From assembly GCF_027913215.1 (NCBI RefSeq), contig NZ_CP115784.1:1302001-1366000 (forward strand): a stretch of DNA of 64,000 bases, written 5' to 3'. Below, one piece after another: positions 10,615-18,345 of this stretch. Every line of letters starts with the position of its first letter. Position 1 is the first letter of the stretch. Position numbers and translations under genes: made by a program. The DNA comes from Paracoccus aerodenitrificans (GTDB taxonomy: Bacteria > Pseudomonadota > Alphaproteobacteria > Rhodobacterales > Rhodobacteraceae). The notes below the pieces were generated by a model that had not been told where the DNA came from, made no database searches, and saw only the letters and a list, made by a program, of their open reading frames with translations.

Positions 10615-10643
10615 TTGACTTTGCGAACGCTCGTGGGTAGAAA
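10615..10643 (+). promoter_or_regulatory. Candidate GTA operon promoter
   Basis: A -35 box TTGACT (10615-10620) and a -10-like TAGAAA (10638-10643) are separated by 17 bases. Transcription would start near 10650, about 100 bases before g1. No other sigma-70-like pair this good was seen in the 331-base gap. Confidence 0.55.
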
Positions 10644-10670
10644 TTTCACATGCTGGGAGAAATGGGCAAG

Positions 10671-10701
10671 CGGCCGGGTCACTGACCTCTGGCCGTTTTT
10701 T
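10671..10701 (+). terminator. Leader terminator of the GTA operon
   Basis: Outer stem CGGCC (10671-10675) pairs with GGCCG (10691-10695) around an inner GGTC-ACT-GACC helix, followed by six T (10696-10701). It lies between the candidate promoter and the g1 ATG at 10748, so transcripts would meet it within about 50 bases. Confidence 0.7.
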
Positions 10702-10747
10702 CGTTTCTCGGCTCGTGCGGACAGATCACGAGGCGGGGCATGGGTGC

Positions 10748-11098
10748 ATGACAGTAAATTTCGATCCGGGGAAGGGACAGCCAGAGGGGCCGTTTCTGCC
10801 CCGCTCGGGCATGGATGATATCGACATTGCGGGGCAGTTGTTCCGGGGCTGTGCCGAGGATCTGACGATCCTGCGGCAGAAGATCCGGGATGGCGAGACG
10901 GACGGGCTGAAGGATGCGGTGAAAGTCGCACGAGAGCTTCGTTCGGCCACGCATCTGATGATCGAGGAAAGGAACAAGGTTGAAAAACTACGCAAGGAAG
11001 CTGCCGGAGCCGTCGGGGATGGCGTGTTCGACCTCGATGCCGCACGGGATGAAATCGGGCGCCGCCTGGCTTGCCTCCGCCGCGCCGGAGGAGGTTGA
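10748..11098 (+). CDS. GTA g1, small terminase-like protein
   Basis: A 116-residue protein at the head of the GTA structural genes. Its position and helical, charged sequence match RcGTA g1, now regarded as the small terminase subunit that works with the large terminase in headful packaging of random host DNA. ATG 10748 is the first good start in the frame; an extension to 10715 is possible. The 3' end overlaps g2 by up to 50 bases, depending on the g2 start chosen. No classical DNA-binding motif is obvious by eye, so the assignment rests mainly on synteny. Confidence 0.75.
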   Translation: MTVNFDPGKGQPEGPFLPRSGMDDIDIAGQLFRGCAEDLTILRQKIRDGETDGLKDAVKVARELRSATHLMIEERNKVEKLRKEAAGAVGDGVFDLDAARDEIGRRLACLRRAGGG

Positions 11099-12395
11099 CG
11101 CGTTTCTGGACGGGTTGAGCGATAATGCGTTGGCGAGCCTGCCGTGGTTGTTCGAGTTCTGGGCCTTGCCACATCAATTGCCGCCCGCGGGCGACTGGAA
11201 AAGCTGGGTGATCATGGGCGGGCGCGGTGCGGGCAAGACCCGTGCCGGGTCGGAATGGGTGCGACGCAAGGTCGAGGGTGCCGTGGCGGACGCGCCGGGG
11301 GAATGTTCGCGGGTGGCGTTGGTGGGGGAGACCTTCGATCAGGTCCGCGAGGTGATGGTGTTCGGCGATAGCGGCATTCTGGCGTGCTCGCCGCCCGACC
11401 GGCGTCCGGTCTGGGAAGCGACGCGGCGGCGGCTGGTCTGGCCGAACGGGGCGGTTGTGATGGCGTTCTCGGCGCATGAACCTGAGGCACTGCGGGGGCC
11501 TCAGTTCGATGCGGCCTGGGTCGATGAGCTGGCCAAGTGGAAAAAGGCCGGGGATGCATGGGACATGCTGCAATTCGCGCTGCGGTTGGGTGCGCATCCG
11601 CAGCAGGTGGTGACGACGACGCCGAAGAATGTCGAGGTGCTGAAGCGGATCCTGCAAAGCGCCTCGACGGTGACGACCCATGCGCCGACCGATGCGAACC
11701 GGGCCTATCTGGCGGAAAGCTTTCTGGCCGAGGTCGAGGCACGTTATGGCGGCACAAGGATCGGGCGGCAGGAGCTGGAGGGCGTGCTGCTGGAAGATGT
11801 CGAGGGGGCGTTATGGACCACCGGCATGATCGAGGGCGCCCGGGTCGATCTTCTGCCTGCGCTTGATCGGGTGGTGGTGGCGGTCGATCCGGCGGTGTCC
11901 TCGGGGGCGGCGTCGGATGAATGCGGGATCGTCGTTGCCGGGGTGGTCACGAAGGGCGAGCCGAAGGACTGGCGGGCCTATGTGATCGAGGATGTTTCCG
12001 TGAAGGGCAGCCCGGTCGAGTGGGCGCGGGCGGCGATTGCGGCGATGGACCGGCACAAGGCCGAGCGCCTGGTGGCCGAGGTCAATCAGGGCGGCGATCT
12101 GGTCGAAACCGTGGTCCGGCAGGTCGATCCGCTGGTGCCGTTCCGGGCGTTGCGGGCGGCGCGGGGCAAGGCGCTGCGGGCCGAGCCTGTTGCGGCCTTG
12201 TATGAGCAGGGGCGGGTGAAGCATCTGCGCGGGCCAACGCTTGGCGCCTTGGAGGACCAGATGTGCCGGATGACGCTGCGCGGCTATGAGGGGGCGGGGT
12301 CGCCGGACAGGCTGGATGCGATGGTCTGGGCGATCCACGCGCTGATGATCGAGCCTGCGAGCGGGTTCAGGCGGCCGATGATGCGGAGTTTGTGA
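11049..12395 (+). CDS. GTA g2, large terminase
   Basis: ATP-driven DNA packaging motor with nuclease, about 448 residues. The ATPase domain has the Walker A MGGRGAGKTRAG and a Walker B-like AAWVDELAKW. The C-terminal RNase H-like nuclease begins at VVVAVDPAVSSGAASDE, where the first Asp should bind metal. I chose ATG 11049 (MKSGAAWLAS); an earlier in-frame ATG at 10980 would lie deep inside g1. In GTAs this motor packages about head-sized pieces of chromosome without sequence choice. A 310-base non-coding gap follows, unusual in this otherwise compact cluster. Confidence 0.93.
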   Translation: MKSGAAWLASAAPEEVDAFLDGLSDNALASLPWLFEFWALPHQLPPAGDWKSWVIMGGRGAGKTRAGSEWVRRKVEGAVADAPGECSRVALVGETFDQVREVMVFGDSGILACSPPDRRPVWEATRRRLVWPNGAVVMAFSAHEPEALRGPQFDAAWVDELAKWKKAGDAWDMLQFALRLGAHPQQVVTTTPKNVEVLKRILQSASTVTTHAPTDANRAYLAESFLAEVEARYGGTRIGRQELEGVLLEDVEGALWTTGMIEGARVDLLPALDRVVVAVDPAVSSGAASDECGIVVAGVVTKGEPKDWRAYVIEDVSVKGSPVEWARAAIAAMDRHKAERLVAEVNQGGDLVETVVRQVDPLVPFRALRAARGKALRAEPVAALYEQGRVKHLRGPTLGALEDQMCRMTLRGYEGAGSPDRLDAMVWAIHALMIEPASGFRRPMMRSL

Positions 12396-12594
12396 GCGGG
12401 GCAGAGGGGCAGCGGGAGACCGCGGGGGGACGCTGCTGGTGGTTTTGCAGGGTGCTTTATAGGGCATTCCCGTTGGACGGTTGTTCGGCGTGGACGGGCG
12501 AAGAAGCGTCCGCCCTGGGGGCGGTCGGACGCTGGCCCGGCGGGGCTGCGCCCCTCGATTCCGGGCCGGGTCGTCAGGACTGAGTTTGGGAATT

Positions 12595-12616
12595 GGGTAT
12601 TTATGTGAAGAAGAAG
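12595..12616 (+). repeat. Short intergenic repeat, copy C
   Basis: GGGTATTTATGTGAAGAAG plus AAG. Its core matches copy B (1861-1887, other strand) apart from two bases in the spacer. It follows two GC-rich hairpins. Confidence 0.55.
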
Positions 12617-12655
12617 CATCGTCGGTCGCGTTGGTCGAGCGATGAGGCGTGAGGG

Positions 12656-12681
12656 GCCGTCCGGGTGGGGCGGCTTTTTTT
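12656..12681 (+). terminator. Intrinsic terminator between GTA terminase and portal genes
   Basis: Stem GCCGTCC (12656-12662) pairs with GGGCGGC (12668-12674) with one G-U and a five-base loop, followed by seven T (12675-12681). It lies 25 bases before the portal ATG and in the direction of GTA transcription. Confidence 0.75.
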
Positions 12682-12705
12682 CATGGAACGGAATGGAGGC
12701 GAGGC

Positions 12706-13887
12706 ATGGCGTTTCGTTTGTTTTCACGGCAGGCCGGGGCCGCGCCGGTGATCGAGAAGAAGGCGAGTGCGGCGGGGCGGGTGGCCTCGGTGGCTGCGGC
12801 TGCGGCGGGGCGCGTGGTCTGGTCGGCGCGGGATACTGGCTCGCTGACACGGGGCGGGTTTATCGGCAATCCTGTGGGGTTCCGGGCCGTGCGGCTGATT
12901 GCCGAGGCGGCTGCGGCGGTGCCTTTGATCTGTCAGGATGCCGGGCGGCGCTATGACACGCATCCGGTGCTGGAATTGCTGCGCAGGCCCAATCCGGGAC
13001 AGGGGCGGGCCGAGCTGTTCGAGGCGTTGTACGGGCAGATCCTGCTGAGCGGGAACGGCTATCTTGAGGCGGTTGGTTCGGGTGACGGGCTTCCGGCAGA
13101 GCTGCATGTGCTGCGGTCCGACCGGATGAGCGTTGTGCCGGGGGCGGATGGCTGGCCGGTGGCGTTTGAATATGCGGTGGGCGGGCGCAAGCATCGCTTC
13201 GATATGACCGGCAGTCCCGATCCGGTCTGCCATATTCGCAGCTTTCACCCGAGCGACGATCATTACGGGCTGTCTCCGTTGCAGGCGGCGGCGGTGGCGG
13301 TGGATGTGCATAACAGCGCCTCGGCATGGTCGAAGGCGCTGCTGGACAACGCGGCGCGGCCCTCGGGGGCGATTGTCTATAAGGGGCCGGATGGGCAGGG
13401 GAACCTCTCGGCGGAGCAATATGAGCGGCTGACCATCGAGATGGAGACGCATCATCAGGGCGCACGGAATGCGGGCCGTCCGATGCTGCTGGAAGGCGGG
13501 CTGGACTGGAAGCCGATGGGGTTCTCGCCCTCGGATATGGAGTTTCACCAGACCAAGCAGGCCGCCGCGCGCGAGATCGCGCAGGCTTTTGGCGTGCCGC
13601 CGATGCTGATCGGGATACCGGGGGACGCGACATATGCAAATTATGCCGAGGCGCATCGGGCGTTTTACCGGCTGACGGTGCTGCCACTGGTCAGCCGCGT
13701 GGCGGCCTCGGTCGCGTGGTTCCTGTCCGAGCATCAGGGGGAAGAGGTCGATTTGCGGCCCGACCCGGATCAGATCCCTGCGCTTGCCGGGGAGCGGGAT
13801 CAGCAATGGAAGCGGATCGGTGAGGTGTCTTTCCTCAGCGATCCCGAGAAACGCGCCTTGCTGGGTCTGCCGCCGGTGGAGGGCTGA
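12706..13887 (+). CDS. GTA g3, portal protein (HK97 family)
   Basis: A 393-residue portal protein that forms the ring through which DNA enters and leaves the head and to which the tail attaches. Typical HK97-portal segments are visible: the N-terminal VGFRAVRLIAEAAAAVPL, HPVLELLRRPNPGQ, ILLSGNGYLEAV, and the conserved GVPPMLIGIPGDATYANYAEAHRAFYR. ATG 12706 follows an AATGGAGGCGAGG ribosome site just after the terminator. The gene is intact and of normal length. Confidence 0.94.
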   Translation: MAFRLFSRQAGAAPVIEKKASAAGRVASVAAAAAGRVVWSARDTGSLTRGGFIGNPVGFRAVRLIAEAAAAVPLICQDAGRRYDTHPVLELLRRPNPGQGRAELFEALYGQILLSGNGYLEAVGSGDGLPAELHVLRSDRMSVVPGADGWPVAFEYAVGGRKHRFDMTGSPDPVCHIRSFHPSDDHYGLSPLQAAAVAVDVHNSASAWSKALLDNAARPSGAIVYKGPDGQGNLSAEQYERLTIEMETHHQGARNAGRPMLLEGGLDWKPMGFSPSDMEFHQTKQAAAREIAQAFGVPPMLIGIPGDATYANYAEAHRAFYRLTVLPLVSRVAASVAWFLSEHQGEEVDLRPDPDQIPALAGERDQQWKRIGEVSFLSDPEKRALLGLPPVEG

Positions 13888-13888
13888 G

Positions 13889-14119
13889 ATGGAGGGGTCG
13901 CGCTTTGTCGAAAGCCTCGATCCGCATCATCTGCGGTTCGAGGCGCAGGAACGGGTCATGGCGCTGCAATTCGGGGCCGTGGAAAAGCGGCTGGAGCGGA
14001 TCGAGGCGCTGATCGAGGGGCTGGAAAAGCGGCTGTGGATGACGGTCTACGGCGTGGTGGCCGTGATCCTGACGCAGGCCGTGCAGTCGCTGATCGAATT
14101 TGCATCTAACGGAGTCTGA
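13889..14119 (+). CDS. GTA g3.5, small membrane-anchored protein
   Basis: A 76-residue protein between portal and protease, where RcGTA has g3.5. The N-terminal two-thirds is a charged helix (EKRLERIEALIEGLEKRL). The C-terminal third is one hydrophobic segment (about residues 52-68), suggesting an anchored coiled coil. It starts two bases after the portal stop and ends two bases before the protease start. Its role in GTA assembly is not known to me. Confidence 0.75.
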   Translation: MEGSRFVESLDPHHLRFEAQERVMALQFGAVEKRLERIEALIEGLEKRLWMTVYGVVAVILTQAVQSLIEFASNGV

Positions 14120-14120
14120 G

Positions 14121-14645
14121 ATGGAAAGCGGTTTGGAGATGAAATTCGCCGGTGGCAGGCCGGTGATGCGCGAGGGTGCCGTAATCGAGGGCTATGCCAG
14201 CCGGTTCGGGATGCCTGATCAGGGTGGAGATATCGTCGGGGCTGGGGCGTTTGGTGCCTCGCTGGCGAGACTGGCTTCGCGGGGCGACAAGGTGCGGATG
14301 CTGTGGCAGCACGATCCGGCGAAGCCCATCGGCGTCTGGGACGAGATCCGAGAGGATGCGACGGGGCTGTTCGTGCGCGGGCGGTTGCTGGAGGGCGTGA
14401 CGCTGGCGCAGGAGGCTGCGACGCTGATCGGGGCGGGTGCGATTGACGGGCTGTCCATCGGGTATCGCACGATCCGGGCCGAGAAGGACGGCAAGGGTCG
14501 CCGGGTGCTGCGCGAGGTTGAGCTTTGGGAGGTCTCGCTGGTCACGTTTCCGATGCTGCCCGAGGCCAAGTTGGGCCGGAAGGGAGAGACGCCGGAGGAT
14601 TTCGCTGCGGCGCTGATTGCAGCGACGGAGGCACTGCGGGGCTGA
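14121..14645 (+). CDS. GTA g4, prohead protease
   Basis: A 174-residue HK97-type prohead (U35) serine protease that removes the capsid scaffold domain during head maturation. It has GYASRFGMPDQGGDIV near the start, the catalytic His in MLWQHDPAKPIG and the Ser in IDGLSIGYRTI. It lies directly before the capsid gene, as in HK97 and RcGTA. The start at 14121 follows a short GGAG-containing spacer. Confidence 0.92.
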   Translation: MESGLEMKFAGGRPVMREGAVIEGYASRFGMPDQGGDIVGAGAFGASLARLASRGDKVRMLWQHDPAKPIGVWDEIREDATGLFVRGRLLEGVTLAQEAATLIGAGAIDGLSIGYRTIRAEKDGKGRRVLREVELWEVSLVTFPMLPEAKLGRKGETPEDFAAALIAATEALRG

Positions 14646-14735
14646 GCCCGGCGCGGTGCCATGAGGTTCGGGCGGGGGCTGAGGCTTCGTCCGCACAGCC
14701 GGGCCACTGGTCCGATCATCAGTAAGGAGAGGCCG

Positions 14736-15899
14736 ATGACAGAGGTCACGACCGGGGCGCAGGGCGCTCCCGGCGAGCTGAAGGGTGCGCTTTTGGGTTT
14801 TGTCGAGGAACTCAGAGGATTTCGCCAGGATATCGAGAAGAAACTGACTGCACAGGATGAACGCATGAGCATGTTTGAACGCAAGACCGCATTCCGCGCC
14901 CGCAGCCCGCTTTCGACGGAGGCCGCGCCGGAAGTGCCGCATCAGAAGGCGTTCAATGCCTATCTGCGCAATGGCGACGATACCGGGCTGCGGGGTCTCT
15001 CGGTCGAAGAAAAAGGGCTGACGGCAGCGAGCGATGGCGGGTTTCTGGCGGCTCCGGCAGTGTCTGAAACGGTTCAGGATGTGCTGTCCGGGTCGGTTTC
15101 GCTGCGTGCGCTTGCCAATGTCGTCACCGTCGAGGCGGCAAGCTATGATGTGCTGGTTGACCGCGACGAAATGGTGACCGGCTGGGCCTCTGAAAATGAC
15201 GCCGCCGAGACCGCCGCGTCGACGGTCGAGCGTGTGACCGTTCCGTTGCATGAATTGTCGGCGATGCCGAAGGCAAGCCAGCGTCTGCTGGACGATGCTG
15301 CATTCGATGTGGAAACATGGCTGGCCGGGCGCATTGCGCAGAAATTCATCCGCGCCGAGACCTATGCTTTCCTGCATGGCAGCGGGATGGATCAGCCTCT
15401 GGGTCTGCTCAAGGGTGCTTTCGACAGTTCCGGCATTGGCGGGATCGGCACGATCGGTGAGATCAAGACCGGCGCGGCGGGCGGGTTTGTCCCGGGCAAG
15501 GGGGCCGAGACGCTGATCGATCTGGTTTATGCGCTTCCGGCGGCGTATCGCGCCAATGCGGCCTTCGTGATGAGCTCGAAAACCGCCGCTGCGATCCGCA
15601 AGCTGAAAGATGCGGATGGGCGGTTTATCTGGGCGGATAGTCTCAGCGCCGGAGAGCCTGCGCGGCTGCTTGGCTATCCGGTGATGTCCGTCGAGGAAAT
15701 GCCCGAGATCGCGGATGGAAGCCGCTCGATCCTGTTTGGCGATTTCAGGACGGCCTACACGATTGCCGAGCGCCCGGAACTGCGTGTTCTGCGCGATCCG
15801 TTCTCGGCCAAGCCGCATGTGCTGTTCTATGCCAGCAAGCGTGTCGGCGGCGGGCTGGTCGATGGCCGTGCCATGAAAGCCCTGAAGTTCGGCGCCTGA
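14736..15899 (+). CDS. GTA g5, major capsid protein
   Basis: HK97-fold major capsid protein, 387 residues. The N-terminal 100 or so residues are helical and charged and should be the scaffold (delta) domain removed by g4. The rest shows the HK97 pattern, with AAPAVSETVQDVLSGSVSLR near the start of the mature part and SIL-GDFRTAYTIAERPELRVLRDPF near the end. A strong TAAGGAGAGG site precedes ATG 14736. A large imperfect secondary structure follows the gene (15918-15986). Confidence 0.95.
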   Translation: MTEVTTGAQGAPGELKGALLGFVEELRGFRQDIEKKLTAQDERMSMFERKTAFRARSPLSTEAAPEVPHQKAFNAYLRNGDDTGLRGLSVEEKGLTAASDGGFLAAPAVSETVQDVLSGSVSLRALANVVTVEAASYDVLVDRDEMVTGWASENDAAETAASTVERVTVPLHELSAMPKASQRLLDDAAFDVETWLAGRIAQKFIRAETYAFLHGSGMDQPLGLLKGAFDSSGIGGIGTIGEIKTGAAGGFVPGKGAETLIDLVYALPAAYRANAAFVMSSKTAAAIRKLKDADGRFIWADSLSAGEPARLLGYPVMSVEEMPEIADGSRSILFGDFRTAYTIAERPELRVLRDPFSAKPHVLFYASKRVGGGLVDGRAMKALKFGA

Positions 15900-15917
15900 T
15901 CTTTCGGGCCGTCGAGG

Positions 15918-15986
15918 GCCGCGCCGGCCTTTCCCTGCCGGTTCAGCAACTGTCCGCGCATGCCCGGGGCGGTGTGCCGGCGCGGC
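15918..15986 (+). promoter_or_regulatory. Long inverted repeat after the capsid gene
   Basis: GCCGCGCCGGC (15918-15928) is perfectly complementary to GCCGGCGCGGC (15976-15986), which is followed by TTT. The first arm can instead pair locally with GCCGG at 15937-15941. It lies in the 139-base gap between g5 and g6. An alternative-pairing or mRNA-stabilising structure is possible. Confidence 0.5.
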
Positions 15987-16038
15987 TTTCCCTGTGAACA
16001 TCCGGCCAGTTTGGCCTGTTTCGGACGGGAGGTTCGGG

Positions 16039-16644
16039 ATGATACTTGTCGAGGAAACGACACCGCCAGATGCGGTTCTGCCTGTCGCCGCATTGCGGTC
16101 TCATCTGCGGCTCGGCTCGGGTTTCGAGCTGGCGGAGACCGCCGATGAGGATCGCGCCCTGGCCGGGTTTCTCCGCGCCGCGATCAGCGCCATCGAGGGG
16201 CGCACGGGCAAGGTGCTGCTGCGCCGCGCCTATCGGATGGTGATCGGGGGCTGGCGGGACCCGGCGGCTCAGGCGCTGCCGATGGCGCCGGTCAGCGCGG
16301 TTCAGTCGGTCGAGATCCAGCAGGGGGGCGATCAGCCCCGCGCGTTGCCGCCGGATCGCTGGGTTCTGGTCGATGATATCATGCGCCCGGTGATCCGGCC
16401 CCGCGGCGGTGCATGGCCCGTCATGCCGCAGGGTTCCTGCGTGGTTATCTGCTTTACGGCGGGGTTTTCGGAAAACTGGGAGGGCGTGCCTGCCGATCTT
16501 GCGCAGGCGGTGCTGATGCTGGCCACGCGCTATTACGAGGATCGCGGAGATCAGTCGGCACGTCATGCGTTTCCGATGGGGGTCAGTGCGCTGATCGAAC
16601 GCTGGCGTGCGGTGCGGGTGCTGGCCGGACGGGGGGCCCGCTGA
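16039..16644 (+). CDS. GTA g6, head-tail connector (adaptor)
   Basis: A 201-residue phage gp6-like head-tail connector, expected to sit under the portal. The C-terminal half has the family pattern of helices ending in VLMLATRYYEDRGDQS. ATG 16039 has a GGGAGG site; a longer in-frame start at 15994 lies inside the inverted repeat region. Its stop overlaps g7 by one base. Confidence 0.85.
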   Translation: MILVEETTPPDAVLPVAALRSHLRLGSGFELAETADEDRALAGFLRAAISAIEGRTGKVLLRRAYRMVIGGWRDPAAQALPMAPVSAVQSVEIQQGGDQPRALPPDRWVLVDDIMRPVIRPRGGAWPVMPQGSCVVICFTAGFSENWEGVPADLAQAVLMLATRYYEDRGDQSARHAFPMGVSALIERWRAVRVLAGRGAR

Positions 16645-16979
16645 TGGAGGCGCCGCGTCTGAGTGTTCCGCTGGTGCTGGAAACCGGAGAGCGCGTCGGG
16701 GACGGGATGGGCGGCTCGCGGATTGTCTGGCGGGCTGTCGGGGTGGTGTACGCGCGGATGAAACGCCGCTCGGGCCGGTTGCGCGGGGCGCAGGCCGGGG
16801 CCGAGACGCTGCTGCTCTGGACGATCACGCTGCGCGGCTTTCCCGAGGGCGATCCGCGCAGGCCGGTTGCGGGGCAGCGTCTGCGCATGGGGGCGCGGAT
16901 CTTCCGGATCGACGCCGTGGCAGAGGCCGATCCGGCGGGCCGCTTTCTGGATATCGTGGCAAAGGAGGAACGCGCATGA
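16644..16979 (+). CDS. GTA g7, head closure protein
   Basis: A 111-residue protein of the phage head-tail joining type, located where RcGTA has g7. Short beta-rich segments (VYARMKRRSGR, LLLWTITLRGF, LRMGARIFRIDAV) fit the SPP1 gp16-like fold. It overlaps both neighbours by a few bases, which implies coupled translation. Confidence 0.85.
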   Translation: MEAPRLSVPLVLETGERVGDGMGGSRIVWRAVGVVYARMKRRSGRLRGAQAGAETLLLWTITLRGFPEGDPRRPVAGQRLRMGARIFRIDAVAEADPAGRFLDIVAKEERA

Positions 16980-17395
16980 GCTATCGCGCATCCGCAGCGC
17001 TTCAGGGCGCGGTTTATCAGTGCCTGCTGGCGGATCCCGCAGTGGCGGAGCAGGTCGGCGATGCGGTTTACGACGCTGTGCCGATAGATCCGCCAAGCGG
17101 GGTTTATATCTCGCTGGGACCCGAAAGGGTTGTCGGCCTGCCCGATTCCGGCGGTGGAGCGGCCCGGCATGATTTCGTGGTTTCGGTTCTTGCCGGGACC
17201 GATCAGGCGGCTGGGTTTGCCGCTGTCAAACGCGCCGCCGATGCGGTGAGCGCCGCACTCGAAACGACCGAGTTGACGACGCAGACCGGCCATGTCGCCG
17301 GTCTGTGGTTTCTGAATGCCCGCGCCAAGCGGGTGGAAAACAGCGCCGAAAGGCGGGTCGATCTGACCTTCCGTGCGCTGATGGATCTGGCCTGA
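16976..17395 (+). CDS. GTA g8, tail terminator (DUF3168)
   Basis: A 139-residue DUF3168 protein that should cap the tail tube at the head end. The N-terminal helix ALQGAVYQCLLADPAVAEQV and the central PSGVYISLGPE strand are typical. The start overlaps g7 (ATGA) behind an AAAGGAGG site. It ends ten bases before the major tail protein gene. Confidence 0.88.
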   Translation: MSYRASAALQGAVYQCLLADPAVAEQVGDAVYDAVPIDPPSGVYISLGPERVVGLPDSGGGAARHDFVVSVLAGTDQAAGFAAVKRAADAVSAALETTELTTQTGHVAGLWFLNARAKRVENSAERRVDLTFRALMDLA

Positions 17396-17405
17396 GGAGA
17401 AAATC

Positions 17406-17819
17406 ATGGCAGTACAGAACGGACGCGATCTGCTGATCAAGATGGATATGAGCGGTGCCGGAGAGTTTGAGACCGTTGCCGGTCTCCGCGCCACCCGTAT
17501 CGGGTTCAACGCCGAGACGGTGGATGTCACCAGTCTGGAAAGCGCGGGCCGCTGGCGTGAGTTGCTGGGTGGGGCGGGTGTGCGTTCGGCCTCGGTCTCG
17601 GGGTCGGGCGTGTTCCGCGATGCGGCAAGCGATGGCCGTGCGCGGCAGGTGTTCTTTGACGGTGAAATTCCGCGCTGTCAGGTGATCATCCCGGATTTCG
17701 GCATTGTCGAGGGGCCGTTCCAGATCACCTCGCTGGAATATGCGGGCAATCATAACGGCGAAGCGACCTATGACATCGCGCTGGCAAGTGCCGGTGCGCT
17801 CAGCTTCGTGGCGCTGTGA
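17406..17819 (+). CDS. GTA g9, major tail protein
   Basis: Tail tube subunit, 137 residues, beta-rich with the family's early NGRDLLIKMD segment, then RIGFNAETVDVTSLESAGRWRELLGGAGVRSA spread over the middle. A GAGGAGA site precedes ATG 17406. It overlaps g10 by one base. Confidence 0.92.
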   Translation: MAVQNGRDLLIKMDMSGAGEFETVAGLRATRIGFNAETVDVTSLESAGRWRELLGGAGVRSASVSGSGVFRDAASDGRARQVFFDGEIPRCQVIIPDFGIVEGPFQITSLEYAGNHNGEATYDIALASAGALSFVAL

Positions 17820-18133
17820 TGGTGAACCCGATGCGCGGTGAGGTCGAGATCACGCTGGACGGGGTGCCTCATGCGGCAAGGCTGACCCTTGGTGCGCTGG
17901 CAGAGCTGGAAACGCAGCTTGCGACCGGCTCTCTGGTCGAGATGGCGGGGCGGTTCGAGACGGGCCGGTTCTCGGCAGCGGATGTGATCCATGTCATCGT
18001 GGCCGGTCTGCGTGGCGGCGGCTGGTCCGGTACGCGGGACGATCTGCTATGCACCGATGTCGCGGGCGGAGCGGTTGCTGCTGCGCAGGCGGCGGCGCAG
18101 CTTCTGGCGGCGGCGTTCGTGGTGCCGCAATGA
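17819..18133 (+). CDS. GTA g10, tail assembly chaperone-like (gene transfer agent family)
   Basis: A 104-residue protein after the tail tube gene, where phages encode tail assembly chaperones. A beta hairpin (EVEITLDGVPHAARLTLGAL) is followed by helices, as in GTA g10. It overlaps g9 by one base and g10.1 by four bases. No frameshift slippery sequence was seen at the junction. Confidence 0.85.
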   Translation: MVNPMRGEVEITLDGVPHAARLTLGALAELETQLATGSLVEMAGRFETGRFSAADVIHVIVAGLRGGGWSGTRDDLLCTDVAGGAVAAAQAAAQLLAAAFVVPQ

Positions 18134-18345
18134 GCGGGGCGTCAGGGCTGGACTGGCCGGGGCTGATGCGGGCCGGGATGCAGGGTCTGGGTCTGCATCC
18201 GGGGCAGTTCTGGTCCCTGACTCCGGCCGAGCTGGCCCTGATGCTGGGCGTGGGGCCATCCGCGGCAGCGATGACACGATCGCGGCTGGACATGCTGATG
18301 CAGCAATGGCCCGATAATCAGGAGAAATCTCATGACGGAATATGA
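18130..18345 (+). CDS. GTA g10.1, small tail assembly protein
   Basis: A 71-residue protein matching the rcc-type g10.1 position and pattern (LHPGQFWSLTPAELALMLG), a family of phage tail assembly chaperone-like proteins. It overlaps g10 by four bases, and g11 starts 14 bases before its stop. It is easily missed by gene callers because of its size. Confidence 0.85.
   Translation: MSGASGLDWPGLMRAGMQGLGLHPGQFWSLTPAELALMLGVGPSAAAMTRSRLDMLMQQWPDNQEKSHDGI

Larger units (their letters stand above)
12396..12705. other. 310-base gap between GTA g2 and g3, hairpin-rich
   Basis: No convincing gene. In order it holds a long GC hairpin (GCGTCCG 12506-12512 with CGGACGC 12526-12532), a nested hairpin (GGCCCGG 12534-12540 with CCGGGCC 12561-12567, with an inner GGGGC/GCCCC), an intergenic repeat copy (12595-12616), and an intrinsic terminator (12656-12681). 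The portal start follows directly. Confidence 0.8.

Noticed and set aside
12392..12583. 63-residue frame after the large terminase
   Set aside because: It runs through the GC hairpins of the g2-g3 gap and has no ribosome site or protein-like pattern.
14106..16001. 631-residue minus-strand frame opposite protease and capsid genes
   Set aside because: It covers two recognised GTA genes, and its composition is typical of antisense high-GC frames.
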